A stretch of 64,000 nucleotides of DNA. Source: Acinetobacter populi. Lineage in GTDB: Bacteria; Pseudomonadota; Gammaproteobacteria; Pseudomonadales; Moraxellaceae. Location of the stretch: NCBI RefSeq assembly GCF_002174125.1, contig NZ_NEXX01000001.1:620001-684000 (forward strand), read 5' to 3'. The position numbers were made by a program, and so were the translations under genes. A model generated the notes under the pieces. That model saw only the letters and a list, made by a program, of their open reading frames with translations, had not been told where the DNA came from and did no database searches. This document shows, piece after piece, positions 17,752-26,694 of this stretch; the first letter of the stretch is position 1; every line of letters starts with the position of its first letter.

Positions 17752-18642
17752 TTATTTCCCATTGGGTGTTTCCGGTTCCAGATCATATGCCGCCTGAACC
17801 AATGGATCACGTTTTGCCTGTTGATGAATGGTACGCTCCCATACCTCATCCATTTGCTTTTTGGTATCCGCCGCAATTTCCTGAGGAACGATATTGCGAT
17901 AAGTCAAAATCTCATTGCTGACCACTTTGACAATCAGATCAGAAACCTGTTCTGGATCATATTGTTTATGCGGAAACGCAAGTTGATCATAATCAAATAA
18001 AGTGTCCTGCTGATCTTCTGGGAACCAGTGTTTCCAGCCTTCAAACATACGATCATTAAAACCGGTTAGAATCGGACCGGGATTCACCGTACTGATTTGT
18101 ACATTAAACTCATGTAATTCTTTATTTAAAGCTTCTGCAAAAGCCTCAAGCGCATGTTTACTGGCAGAATATGCTCCGGTAAATGGATCGGTAGTCAGTC
18201 CGGCAACGGAGGAGATAAAAACAATTTTCCCAGATTTTCTTTGGGCAAACTGTCGTGCAAATTGTTGTGTTAGCAAAATTGTACCAAATACATTCACTTC
18301 AAATTGCTGTCTTAGAATATATTCAGGCAAATCAACCACTGCCCCACCTTCGGAAATGCCGGCATTATTTACCAGAATATCAATCTCCCAGTTGGCTGCC
18401 AGTTCACGATCTGCCTCTGATGTGATATCCAGTTTTTCTATCACAAGTTCAAGATTATGGGCTTTTGCTGCCTGTTTAAGTGGCTGGATTTGTGCTACCG
18501 CTTCGACAGTCGCAATCACCCGATAGCCTAGTTGTGCCAATTTAAAGGAAACTGCTTGTCCAAAGCCGCTACCTGCACCTGTAATTAATATGGTTTTATC
18601 TGTTGCTGTGTTTTTGTTGGTCAGTGTATTGTCTGAAGTCAT
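17752..18642 (-). CDS. Short-chain dehydrogenase/reductase
   Basis: 296 residues, classical SDR. The cofactor loop ITGAGSGFGQA, NNAG, and the catalytic Ser (ISSVAG) and YSASKHALE (Tyr, Lys) are all present. The middle and C-terminal part (HWFPEDQQDTLFDYDQ) is substrate-specific and not recognised. It likely oxidises or reduces a small carbonyl compound with NAD(P). No operon partner; its promoter lies in the 345-bp gap that also holds the candidate small RNA. Confidence 0.88.
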   Translation of the reverse strand: MTSDNTLTNKNTATDKTILITGAGSGFGQAVSFKLAQLGYRVIATVEAVAQIQPLKQAAKAHNLELVIEKLDITSEADRELAANWEIDILVNNAGISEGGAVVDLPEYILRQQFEVNVFGTILLTQQFARQFAQRKSGKIVFISSVAGLTTDPFTGAYSASKHALEAFAEALNKELHEFNVQISTVNPGPILTGFNDRMFEGWKHWFPEDQQDTLFDYDQLAFPHKQYDPEQVSDLIVKVVSNEILTYRNIVPQEIAADTKKQMDEVWERTIHQQAKRDPLVQAAYDLEPETPNGK

Positions 18643-18838
18643 TGTTTATTGTCCTAATCAATTCAATTTTAAGATTCGGCAGCATGAAAAAAGCTTTACA
18701 ACTCATGTTGCTAAACCTCGTATAAAAAGCCATAACTTTGTCTTTAATTAAAATTAACAGATTGATTTTTATTATGTGTGTTGATCAATACAGCATTATG
18801 TCAAATTAATTTAATAACTTACATAAAATGTTAAGACG

Positions 18839-18926
18839 TATAATCTTTATGTAGCCGGGTTTTGCCTGCATATCAATGTGATTTTCTACATCTCATCATG
18901 ATCGACAGATAAAAACCCGGATTTTT
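18839..18926 (+). ncRNA. Candidate small RNA with its own promoter and terminator
   Basis: A consensus -10, TATAAT (18839-18844), would start a transcript near 18851. About 4 nt in, CCGGGTTTT (18855-18863) pairs perfectly with AAAACCCGG (18912-18920), which is followed at once by ATTTTT. Promoter, closing stem and U-tail thus frame a transcript of about 75 nt on the plus strand, in a gap between two minus-strand genes (SDR and baeR). The U-tail exists only on this strand. The middle holds a small ATCA/TGAT hairpin and one TCTACAT. No coding frame. Not a family I recognise. The remainder of 18643-18987 shows nothing else. Confidence 0.45.
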
Positions 18927-18987
18927 ACGTAACTTCTTTTAACTTCTCGCTTTAACACGATGAATACATAGGAATCAATAATTTAAA

Positions 18988-19674
18988 TTATGCATCTGGA
19001 TACTCAAAACGATAGCCTACGCCATACACTGCCTGAATCCATTCATGTCGATTACCGGTTTCCGCCGCATCAGAAATTTTACGACGTAAATTCTTGATAT
19101 GACTATCAATGACTCGGTCTGCAACTTCATAACTGTCCGGATTAATATGATCAAGCAGTTGAGCACGTGAATAGACATGACCCAAATGTTCCAAAAATAA
19201 TTCCAGTAGACGAAATTCTGTCGGTGTCAAATTCAAGGTTTTTTGCTTATACCAAATACGTTGCTGAGCTTTATCAATACGAAATAGATCATTGGTTTCA
19301 GGTTCTGCTTTACGCTCTAAACGACGTAATACTGCCTGTACCCGTGCCACCAACTCTTTGGGACTAAATGGCTTACAGATATAATCATCTGCGCCCATGT
19401 TCAGGCCCAATACCCGATCAATCTCTTCTGTACGAGCAGTAACCATGATAATTGGAAGATCGGACTGCTCACGGACTTTACGGCAAATGGTCAAGCCATC
19501 CATACGCGGCACCATCAAATCCAGAATCATCAGATTCGGTTTACGTTGTAAAAATGAATCATAAGCGGCCTGACCATCATGAAACACAGTGACTTCAAAA
19601 CCAGCTGCTTCCAGATAGTCTTTAACCAGCTCTGCCAACTCCACTTCATCTTCCACCAACATGATATGTTTCAT
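18988..19674 (-). CDS. baeR: BaeR-like response regulator (OmpR family)
   Basis: 228 residues. An N-terminal receiver with phospho-acceptor Asp52 (LMILDLMVPRMDG), acidic pair Glu9/Asp10 and KPFSPKE Lys; a C-terminal OmpR-type winged helix (NLTPTEFRLLELFLEH, DRVIDSHIKNLRRKI, VYGVGYRFE). It closely resembles the Acinetobacter BaeR known to control efflux genes such as adeABC (recalled). The ATG overlaps the baeS stop as ATGA, so baeS is upstream and both are co-translated. Confidence 0.9.
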   Translation of the reverse strand: MKHIMLVEDEVELAELVKDYLEAAGFEVTVFHDGQAAYDSFLQRKPNLMILDLMVPRMDGLTICRKVREQSDLPIIMVTARTEEIDRVLGLNMGADDYICKPFSPKELVARVQAVLRRLERKAEPETNDLFRIDKAQQRIWYKQKTLNLTPTEFRLLELFLEHLGHVYSRAQLLDHINPDSYEVADRVIDSHIKNLRRKISDAAETGNRHEWIQAVYGVGYRFEYPDA

Positions 19675-21311
19675 GTATTACTCTCCTGCGTATGTTCATC
19701 TTTTTGCTTATTTCGATTGAGTCGTACTGTACAGCGCAAACCACCCAGTGGTGAATGGGAAAACTGTAAATCTCCCCCTAAAATTTGTGCAATTTTTCTG
19801 GATAATGCCAAGCCCAGACCTGTTCCACCGGTACTACGGGTACGGGAATCATCAACACGGTAAAAGCGTTCGCCAAGCTGTTGCAATTGTTCATCACTTA
19901 CACCGAGTGGGCTATCATCAATATTGACAATCCATTCGTTATCATTCATTTGACTATGAATCGCGATCGCTCCACCCTGTTCGGTATAACGCACACTATT
20001 ACTCAGTAAATTTACAATAATTTGCCGAAAGCGATCCGGATCGGAAATCAGATTTACACCTTGCCCTTCGACAGAAACTTGTAATTTTTTCTGATCAAAT
20101 TGCGGTTTAAAATTTTCTACCTCATGCAACACGATATCCCATGGATTGATTTGGGTTAGATAACATTTCAATTGTTGGGCATCTGCCTGTGCCAGATCTG
20201 CCAGATCAAGGGTGATCTTTTTCAGGGTCATAACCTGATTCATCATACGGGACAGATGTTCGGGTGTCGGTTGACGCACGCCATCCTGCATGGCTTCAAT
20301 CTGTGCCTGTAAAACACTTAATGGCGTTTTAAGCTCGTGCGATGTATCGGCCACCCATTGTCGGCGAGATTGTTCATGCTGATCGAGGATCGCTGCCAAC
20401 TGATTAATGACCTGAGATAAATCCCCCAGCTCATCATTACTTTTGACTTCAACATGATGACGATAATTGCCTTTACTCAATTCCTGTGCTGCATTTAACA
20501 ACCGATGAATAGGTTTTCTAAATGATGCAGCCAGCCATAATGCGACAATTAAACTGACAACAATAGATACGCCATAAATCAGTAATAAATAACGTTGTTG
20601 GTTACTGAAAAAATTAATACTCAATGCATCATCAACATCCAGCGCAGGGCGTAATCCTAAATATCCCACCACTTTGCCATCAACCAATATCGTCTGAAGC
20701 GGAATTTCTGCTGATGAATCCCCTGTGACCAAATGCTTATTCTGATCATACAATGCCAGACGATTACCAAAGCCCAGCCGATCCGGTAATGGAATGAGCC
20801 AGCGACGGTTATTGTCCTTGGGTTGTTGCGACTGATTTGGGCCACGTTGTAAACCCAGTTGCTTTAACTGTGCTTCACTTAATTCAGGAGGCTGCGCAAA
20901 AGGATCAAAATGTGAAGGCACATAGGGTGTCAGATCAGTCTCTTGAGTGGACAATCTGGATTGAAATAATGCCGGATTTTTAATAATTTCACTTTGCTGC
21001 TGTGCAATATCGTATTGCCGACGCAACCAGCGCTGCGGAAAATGTGATTTATCCCGATCATCCAAACGATCCTGAATAGTTACAGCACTACTTTGAATGG
21101 CTGTATTCCAGTTCCCATATACCTGAAAAATTTCCGCAAGATTATTATTCAGATGTTCGAGTTTTTGCATCTCGACTTGCGTGACATAACGAGAAAAGTT
21201 CTTCTGCATTGTCCAATGTAATACCCCCAAACTTACAGTGGTAATTAACAATGTGGTCAATAATACGGCAAGAAACAATTTCAATGCGATTGGAATACGC
21301 CAGTGTTTCAA
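19671..21311 (-). CDS. baeS: BaeS-like sensor histidine kinase
   Basis: 546 residues. TM1 is at about 9-31; a periplasmic sensor region with many Gln, Pro and Arg extends to about 220; TM2, RYLLLIYGVSIVVSLIVALWLAA, follows; then HAMP, a HisKA domain with SHELKTPLS, and an HATPase domain with NLLSNSVRYTEQGG and STGGTGLGLALSRKIA. The start is TTG, supported by GAGG at 7 nt; no better ATG exists. With baeR it forms an envelope-stress two-component system. The direct repeat at 21392-21409 upstream is a likely BaeR site. Confidence 0.9.
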   Translation of the reverse strand: MKHWRIPIALKLFLAVLLTTLLITTVSLGVLHWTMQKNFSRYVTQVEMQKLEHLNNNLAEIFQVYGNWNTAIQSSAVTIQDRLDDRDKSHFPQRWLRRQYDIAQQQSEIIKNPALFQSRLSTQETDLTPYVPSHFDPFAQPPELSEAQLKQLGLQRGPNQSQQPKDNNRRWLIPLPDRLGFGNRLALYDQNKHLVTGDSSAEIPLQTILVDGKVVGYLGLRPALDVDDALSINFFSNQQRYLLLIYGVSIVVSLIVALWLAASFRKPIHRLLNAAQELSKGNYRHHVEVKSNDELGDLSQVINQLAAILDQHEQSRRQWVADTSHELKTPLSVLQAQIEAMQDGVRQPTPEHLSRMMNQVMTLKKITLDLADLAQADAQQLKCYLTQINPWDIVLHEVENFKPQFDQKKLQVSVEGQGVNLISDPDRFRQIIVNLLSNSVRYTEQGGAIAIHSQMNDNEWIVNIDDSPLGVSDEQLQQLGERFYRVDDSRTRSTGGTGLGLALSRKIAQILGGDLQFSHSPLGGLRCTVRLNRNKQKDEHTQESNT

Positions 21312-21391
21312 AGATTATCCTCTTTCTCGAGTTTGGTCTGGAATTTGTGCCTACATCATGATGTATTGTAACCAACAACGTCTAAAAACTC

Positions 21392-21425
21392 TCTACATTG
21401 TTTCTACATGTTTATTGCTTAATCT
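21392..21425 (+). promoter_or_regulatory. Candidate BaeR operator and promoter of the lipoprotein gene
   Basis: TCTACAT occurs at 21392-21398 and 21403-21409, an exact direct repeat with an 11-nt period, the spacing bound by OmpR-family dimers. Ten bases after the second copy is a weak -10 (TAATCT, 21420-21425), so a bound activator would sit over the -35. The site lies between divergent baeS and the lipoprotein gene. Confidence 0.45.
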
Positions 21426-21467
21426 TTACAGCAACAAAAGAAGATTTGTTTTTTTGAGGAGTCAACA

Positions 21468-21872
21468 ATGAATACTTGGGTAAAAGCATCTGTTATGTCT
21501 TTAACAATCCTGTCTGCAATTGGATTGAGTGCCTGCCAAAGCAGTGCGCCAGCAACCCCTGAAAAGCCCCATAAAAGCCTACAGCATCGCGCAGATGATT
21601 TGCGTAAGCCTTTTGATCGTGAAGGCAAACGTATGCATAAATTAACTGCTGAAGAACGTGCCAAATTTGAAAAAGACATGCAGGAACGTCGTGCCCAACG
21701 CGATGCAGACCGCAAAGCATTGCAACAAGCATGTGAAGGCAAAGCTGGACAAACTATCAGTGTAAAACTGGGTGAACAAACAATTGAAGGCAAATGTGAA
21801 ATTCGTTTTCAACCCACCAAACCTGAACGTCCACAACCACCTGCTGCACCACAAAATGTACCAGCAGCGTAA
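21468..21872 (+). CDS. Small charged lipoprotein divergent from baeSR
   Basis: 134 residues. Signal peptide with lipobox LSAC (Cys23). The mature part is helical and highly charged (about 45-85: LTAEERAKFEKDMQERRAQRDADRKAL), then CEGKAGQTISVKLGEQTIEGKCEIRF with two Cys that may form a disulfide, and a Pro-rich tail. The LTAEERAKFEKDMQERR stretch is reminiscent of Spy/CpxP-type helical proteins, but homology is not shown. Position and the direct repeat in front suggest it is a target of, or accessory to, BaeSR. AGGAG lies before the ATG. A strong terminator follows. Confidence 0.75.
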   Translation: MNTWVKASVMSLTILSAIGLSACQSSAPATPEKPHKSLQHRADDLRKPFDREGKRMHKLTAEERAKFEKDMQERRAQRDADRKALQQACEGKAGQTISVKLGEQTIEGKCEIRFQPTKPERPQPPAAPQNVPAA

Positions 21873-21901
21873 TAGCCTAAGCGTGTAAATTACTTGGTAT
21901 T

Positions 21902-21928
21902 AAAAAAAGGGCAAAATGCCCTTTTTTT
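21902..21928 (+). terminator. Intrinsic terminator after the BaeSR-linked lipoprotein
   Basis: AAAAAAAGGGCA and TGCCCTTTTTTT form a stem with a 3-nt loop; A and T runs make it usable on both strands. Confidence 0.85.
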
Positions 21929-22189
21929 ATATCAAAAATAATATAACACATTAATATTTAATCTATTTTTATTTATAAATTTTGCTATATCTGTCGGCAA
22001 TACGACGATAAGCATACTAAAACGTAAAACAATTTTTCAAATCATATTTTAATCAAGACTTTTCTCTATTTTTCATTTACATTACTGAGAACTTGCATTT
22101 TCAAGCGCAGTTCTTTGACTTTACAGTCACGCGTAAAGCCCTCTTAACTCTTGTACAAGCGCATCAGATATTGCACGATTGGCACGACA

Positions 22190-22217
22190 TTGCATGTATG
22201 CAAATTCAAATGAATTT
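22190..22217. promoter_or_regulatory. Two overlapping palindromes before the first acyl-CoA dehydrogenase
   Basis: TTGCATGTATGCAA (22190-22203, arms TTGCAT/ATGCAA) overlaps AAATTCAAATGAATTT (22202-22217, arms AAATTC/GAATTT). They end 40 nt before the ATG. Such sites fit a TetR- or GntR-type regulator of fatty acid oxidation; none is encoded nearby. The rest of the 385-bp gap (21873-22257) shows only the terminator above. Confidence 0.35.
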
Positions 22218-22257
22218 AATTTAGGATCTGGTTTAACCAGTATTGAGGAACAAAAAC

Positions 22258-24060
22258 ATGCCACAATACAAAGCACCCTTACGTGATATGCAATTCGTTT
22301 TGCATGAATTATTAAATGCTGAAGAACATTATTCAAAATTACCCGTTTTTGCTGAAACCGTAAGTCGTGAACTGGTTGATCAATACTTAGAAACAGCTGC
22401 TGATTTCTGTGAAAATGAACTTTCACCATTAAATCAGATTGGTGATCGTGAAGGTTGTAAATGGGATGATGGTGTCGTCACCACACCAACCGGCTTTAAA
22501 GAAGCTTATCAAAAATATATCGAACTGGGTTTCCCTTCGCTTTCTGCCGAAGAACAATATGGTGGTCAGGGTTTGCCTAACTCTTTAGGTATTGCCATTT
22601 CTGAAATGGTCGGTACATCAAACTGGGCTTGGGGCATGTATCCAGGACTGTCACATGGTGCCGTGCGTACATTAGAGCATCATGGTTCTGAAGAACAGAA
22701 AAACGCATATTTGCCAAAATTGGTATCTGGCGAATGGACAGGCACAATGTGTCTGACCGAATCTCAAGCGGGTTCCGATCTGGGTATTATCCGTACCAAA
22801 GCAGAACCGAATGAAGATGGCAGCTTTGCGATTTCCGGTGAAAAAATCTTTATTTCTGCCGGCGAACATGACATGGCAGAAAACATTATCCATATCGTGT
22901 TGGCGCGTTTACCAGGTGCACCTAAAGGCACTAAAGGTATTTCCCTGTTTATCGTACCAAAATTCAACCTGACTGCTGATGGCGGTGTGGGTGAGCGTAA
23001 TGCGGTGCGTTGTGGTTCGATTGAACACAAGATGGGTATCCATGGAAATGCAACCTGTGTGATTAACTTTGATCGTGCCAAAGGTTTCCTGATCGGACCT
23101 GAAAACCGTGGTTTAAACTGTATGTTCACATTTATGAACACAGCGCGTATCGGTACTGCGGTACAAGGTTTATCTGCATCTGAAAGCTCATTCCAGGGTG
23201 CTGTTGCCTATGCCAAAGAACGTCTAGCAATGCGTTCATTATCCGGACCAAAAGCACCAGAGAAAGAAGCTGATCCAATCATCGTGCATCCTGCTGTACG
23301 CAATATGCTATTGACACAAAAAGCCTTTGCTGAAGGTTCGCGTGCACTGGTTTATTTCTTGGCACAATTCTCAGATACAGTCGAGCATGGTGCAACGGAA
23401 GAAGAACGTAAATATGCCGATAATATTCTGTCTTTCCTTACCCCGATTGCCAAAGCATTCTTAACCGAAGCCGGTTCTGAATCTGCCAAGCATGGTGTAC
23501 AGGTATTTGGTGGTCATGGCTTTATTTCAGAACATGGCATGGAACAGATTGTTCGTGATACCCGTATTTCCTGTTTATACGAAGGAACAACCGAAATTCA
23601 GGCACTGGATTTGTTAGGCCGTAAGGTTTTACAAACTCAGGGTGCATTGTTAAAAGACTTCACCAAGATTATTCATAAATTCTGTGAAGCCAACAAAGAC
23701 AATGCCGATCAGAAAGAATTTGTTGAACCTCTTGCTGCACTCAATAAAGAGTGGGGTGAGTTGACCATGCAAATCGGCATGAAAGCCATGCAGAATCCTG
23801 ATGAAGTGGGTGCCGCTGCGGTCGATTATCTGTACTATTCAGGTTATGTCACACTGGCATATTTCTGGGCAAGTATGGCGCTCAAAGCACAACAGAAACT
23901 GGCAGAAGGTTCAACCGAAACTGCATTCTATAATGCAAAAATCACCACTGCACGCTTCTACTTTAGTAAAATTTTACCGCGTGCCAAAGCACATGTTGCA
24001 ATCATTGCATCAGGTGTAAGTCCATTGATGGCATTGGCTGCTGACGATTTCATTATCTAA
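22258..24060 (+). CDS. Acyl-CoA dehydrogenase (long form with C-terminal extension)
   Basis: 600 residues from MPQYKAPLRDMQF; GAGG is 9 nt before the ATG. A flavoenzyme for the first step of beta-oxidation. Domain order: short N-terminal helix (APLRDMQFVLHEL), N-terminal ACAD domain, TMCLTESQAGSDLG in the middle domain, then C-terminal helical domain with FGGHGFISEHGMEQIVRDTRISCLYEGTTEIQALDLLGRKVL, and a roughly 130-residue tail (PF12806-like). This long form resembles DmdC/FadE5-type enzymes. The acyl chain length cannot be inferred. Followed by its own terminator and by a paralogue. Confidence 0.92.
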   Translation: MPQYKAPLRDMQFVLHELLNAEEHYSKLPVFAETVSRELVDQYLETAADFCENELSPLNQIGDREGCKWDDGVVTTPTGFKEAYQKYIELGFPSLSAEEQYGGQGLPNSLGIAISEMVGTSNWAWGMYPGLSHGAVRTLEHHGSEEQKNAYLPKLVSGEWTGTMCLTESQAGSDLGIIRTKAEPNEDGSFAISGEKIFISAGEHDMAENIIHIVLARLPGAPKGTKGISLFIVPKFNLTADGGVGERNAVRCGSIEHKMGIHGNATCVINFDRAKGFLIGPENRGLNCMFTFMNTARIGTAVQGLSASESSFQGAVAYAKERLAMRSLSGPKAPEKEADPIIVHPAVRNMLLTQKAFAEGSRALVYFLAQFSDTVEHGATEEERKYADNILSFLTPIAKAFLTEAGSESAKHGVQVFGGHGFISEHGMEQIVRDTRISCLYEGTTEIQALDLLGRKVLQTQGALLKDFTKIIHKFCEANKDNADQKEFVEPLAALNKEWGELTMQIGMKAMQNPDEVGAAAVDYLYYSGYVTLAYFWASMALKAQQKLAEGSTETAFYNAKITTARFYFSKILPRAKAHVAIIASGVSPLMALAADDFII

Positions 24061-24095
24061 TCAATCGTTCCGGCAAATTCCATAAAACGAACTTG

Positions 24096-24125
24096 AGGCT
24101 GATGCAATGTTGTATCAGCCTTTTT
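24096..24125 (+). terminator. Intrinsic terminator between the two acyl-CoA dehydrogenases
   Basis: AGGCTGAT pairs with ATCAGCCT around a partly paired 10-nt loop, then TTTTT. The second dehydrogenase therefore probably has its own promoter. Confidence 0.75.
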
Positions 24126-24196
24126 AACAAAAAAATTAAACACAATGATGGTTTTAAGCATTATGCCAGACCTTTAACCAAGAATAGGGAACCCAT

Positions 24197-25978
24197 ATGC
24201 CAGTTTATAATGCACCGCTTGCAGATATGCGCTTTATTTTGAATGATGTATTTAAAGCAGAACAATTTTGGCAAGCCAATGAAAACCTTGCACATCTTGA
24301 TGCAGCAACAGCCGAAGCCATTCTCGAAGAAATGGCAAAGTTTGCCCAGAATGTCACTTTACCACTCAATCGTAGCGGTGATGAAGAAGGCGCCAGAATT
24401 GAAAACGGTAATGTCTTTACCCCTGCCGGCTTTAAAGATGCATTTCGCCAATATGCCGAAGGTGGCTGGATTGGTCTAGGCGCAGATGAAGAATGGGGCG
24501 GTCAAGGCATGCCAAAAATGCTGACTGTTCTGTCTGATGAAATGTTGTTTGCCACCAATCCATCCTTCATGCTCTACCCGCTTTTATCAGTCGGTGCAGG
24601 TATGGCATTAAACAGCTATGCTTCACAGGAACAAAAAGAAACCTATTTGCCAAAAATCTATACTGGTGAATGGGCAGGTACCATGTGTCTAACCGAACCG
24701 CATGCCGGAACAGACTTGGGGATTATTAAAACCAAAGCTGAACGCAATGAAGATGGCAGCTACAGCATCACTGGTACAAAAATCTTTATTACCGGTGGCG
24801 ATAATGATCTAGCCGAAAATATCATTCACCTTGTATTGGCAAAAACACCTGATGCACCTGCTGGTTCTCGTGGTATTTCTTTATTCATCGTACCGAAATT
24901 CCTGCTAAATGCAGATGGTACAGTGGGTGAACGCAATGCAGTCGGCCCGGGTTCAATTGAACATAAAATGGGGATCAAAGCCTCTGCTACTTGCGTCATG
25001 AATTTTGATGCAGCCAAAGGCTATCTGGTCGGTAAGGAGAATGAAGGTCTGGCAGCCATGTTCGTAATGATGAATTACGAGCGTTTGTCTATGGGTATTC
25101 AAGGACTTGGTGCATCGGAATTTGCCTATCAAAATGCTGCACAATATGCGACTGATCGTATTCAGGGACGCAGTGCAACAGGTGCCAAATCTCCGCAAAA
25201 AGCGGCAGATGCTATTTTGGTGCATGGCGATGTGCGTCGTATGTTGCTCAATGTACGTGCTAATAATGAAGCTTCACGTGCCTTTGCAGTCTATGTTGGT
25301 CAACAACTGGACATCACCAAGTTCTCAACTGATGCCGAAGCAGTGAAAAAAGCCAATGATCGTGTTGCCCTGCTCACCCCGATTGCCAAAGCCTATTTAA
25401 CCGATACCGCCTTCCAAGCCACACTAGATGCACAAATGGTCTTTGGTGGACATGGCTATATTCGTGAATGGGGTATGGAACAATGTATCCGTGATTTACG
25501 TATCGCGCAAATCTACGAAGGGACCAACGGGGTACAATCACAGGATTTAATTGGTCGTAAAACCATTAAATGTGGTGGTGCTTTTATTACCGAATATATT
25601 GCAGAAATACGTGACGAAGTGAATGCACTTAGCTCGGATCTTAACTTTATCAAAGATGCGACACTAGATGCTGCAACCGAAGTTGAAGTGATTACCAGCT
25701 ATATTCTCGAGCAAGCCAAAGAAGACCCCGACTATAGCAATGGTGTAGCTGTGGATTACCTGCATGCTGTCGGTTTACTCAGCTTTAGCTATATGTTTGC
25801 CAAAATTGCTACGGCTGCCAGTGAAAAAGAAGGCGAGTTCTATCAGAACAAACTTGCGCTGGCACGTTACTTTGTTGCCCGTATCTTGCCTGATCTAAAA
25901 GCACGCCTGATCCGTATCCAGACCAACAGCGATTTACTGATGGGTTTTGATGAAGATTACTTTACCAATCAGTCTTAA
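24197..25978 (+). CDS. Acyl-CoA dehydrogenase, paralogue of the preceding gene
   Basis: 593 residues, same architecture as the upstream gene: APLADMRFILNDVF, TMCLTEPHAGTDLGIIKTKAERNEDGSY, FGGHGYIREWGMEQCIRDLRIAQIYEGTNGVQSQDLIGRKTI, then the C-terminal extension. Clearly a paralogue but well diverged, so an old duplication with probably different chain-length ranges. AGGGA lies before the ATG. It is flanked by terminators on both sides. FAD-dependent, cytoplasmic; an electron-transfer flavoprotein partner is not visible here. Confidence 0.92.
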   Translation: MPVYNAPLADMRFILNDVFKAEQFWQANENLAHLDAATAEAILEEMAKFAQNVTLPLNRSGDEEGARIENGNVFTPAGFKDAFRQYAEGGWIGLGADEEWGGQGMPKMLTVLSDEMLFATNPSFMLYPLLSVGAGMALNSYASQEQKETYLPKIYTGEWAGTMCLTEPHAGTDLGIIKTKAERNEDGSYSITGTKIFITGGDNDLAENIIHLVLAKTPDAPAGSRGISLFIVPKFLLNADGTVGERNAVGPGSIEHKMGIKASATCVMNFDAAKGYLVGKENEGLAAMFVMMNYERLSMGIQGLGASEFAYQNAAQYATDRIQGRSATGAKSPQKAADAILVHGDVRRMLLNVRANNEASRAFAVYVGQQLDITKFSTDAEAVKKANDRVALLTPIAKAYLTDTAFQATLDAQMVFGGHGYIREWGMEQCIRDLRIAQIYEGTNGVQSQDLIGRKTIKCGGAFITEYIAEIRDEVNALSSDLNFIKDATLDAATEVEVITSYILEQAKEDPDYSNGVAVDYLHAVGLLSFSYMFAKIATAASEKEGEFYQNKLALARYFVARILPDLKARLIRIQTNSDLLMGFDEDYFTNQS

Positions 25979-26006
25979 TCTTTCAGAATTTTTCGAAATT
26001 GCTGAC

Positions 26007-26039
26007 AAAACCTGCCCTCTAGTAGTGGCAGGTTTTTTT
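26007..26039 (+). terminator. Intrinsic terminator after the second acyl-CoA dehydrogenase
   Basis: AAAACCTGCC pairs with GGCAGGTTTT around a 10-nt loop, ending in seven T. Confidence 0.88.
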
Positions 26040-26053
26040 ATATGTCCTAAATT

Positions 26054-26087
26054 TGGTCATGCAACTGGCATAAAAATCGCATAAAAT
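26054..26087 (+). promoter_or_regulatory. Candidate Pho box and promoter of psiE
   Basis: TGGTCAT-GCAA-CTGGCAT (26054-26071) matches the PhoB box (two CTGTCAT 7-mers, 4-nt spacer) at 11 of 14 positions. Exactly 10 nt later lies TAAAAT (26082-26087) as -10, the same layout as the Escherichia coli phoA promoter. It stands 39 nt before the start of a PsiE-family gene, a family named for phosphate-starvation induction. Confidence 0.6.
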
Positions 26088-26126
26088 GAATTTATCATAT
26101 TTTCAACATGTTATCTTTAATCGATT

Positions 26127-26618
26127 ATGGCGAACTTTAGTTTTAAAAAAATAGAATCCTTACTCGATAAGATTGGTCATTATCTGGTGGAAACTTTTCA
26201 CTATTTAATGCTGGCTTTAATCGGTGCAATGATTATCTGGTCTGCGCTACACACCACACTTGATATCTTTACCGTCAAACAATTTGCTACCATAGACGAT
26301 ATCTTATTGCTGTTTATTTATCTTGAACTTGGTGCAATGGTCGGCATTTATTTTAAAACCAACCATATGCCGGTACGTTTTCTAATTTATGTGGCCATCA
26401 CTGCCCTGACCCGTCTGTTGATTTCAAATATTCAACATGAACATAAAGCCGATATGGGATTATTAATCGTAACGGGTGCGATTTTACTGCTTGCTTTTGC
26501 TATCTTAATTGTACGTTTTGCCTCATGGAACTATCCATCTGTGGTGAGAGGTAAACAAACAGAACAGGAATTACCTGCCGGTAAAACACCGCGTCCGGAA
26601 GATGACGAACTTGCATAA
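26127..26618 (+). CDS. psiE: PsiE-family phosphate-starvation-inducible membrane protein
   Basis: 163 residues. Four membrane segments (about 22-47, 56-77, 84-102, 112-131) with the family features: YLMLALIGAMIIWSALHTTLDIF, LLLFIYLELGAMVGIYFKTNHMPVRFLIYVAITALTR. The C-terminal tail is polar and acidic. The biochemical role of PsiE is unknown; in E. coli it is induced by PhoB. A Pho-type promoter candidate lies directly upstream, which supports the family call and its regulation. Single-gene unit between terminators. Confidence 0.85.
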   Translation: MANFSFKKIESLLDKIGHYLVETFHYLMLALIGAMIIWSALHTTLDIFTVKQFATIDDILLLFIYLELGAMVGIYFKTNHMPVRFLIYVAITALTRLLISNIQHEHKADMGLLIVTGAILLLAFAILIVRFASWNYPSVVRGKQTEQELPAGKTPRPEDDELA

Positions 26619-26637
26619 TACCGGATTCAATACATAA

Positions 26638-26671
26638 AAAAGATGCCGTGTTTTACACGGCATCTTTTTTT
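26638..26671 (+). terminator. Intrinsic terminator after psiE
   Basis: AAAGATGCCGTGT and ACACGGCATCTTT form a long stem with a TTT loop and a T-run; the A-run on the other side lets it also serve the opposite strand. Confidence 0.9.
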
Positions 26672-26694
26672 AAACAGCATTTCTGCACTGCACT

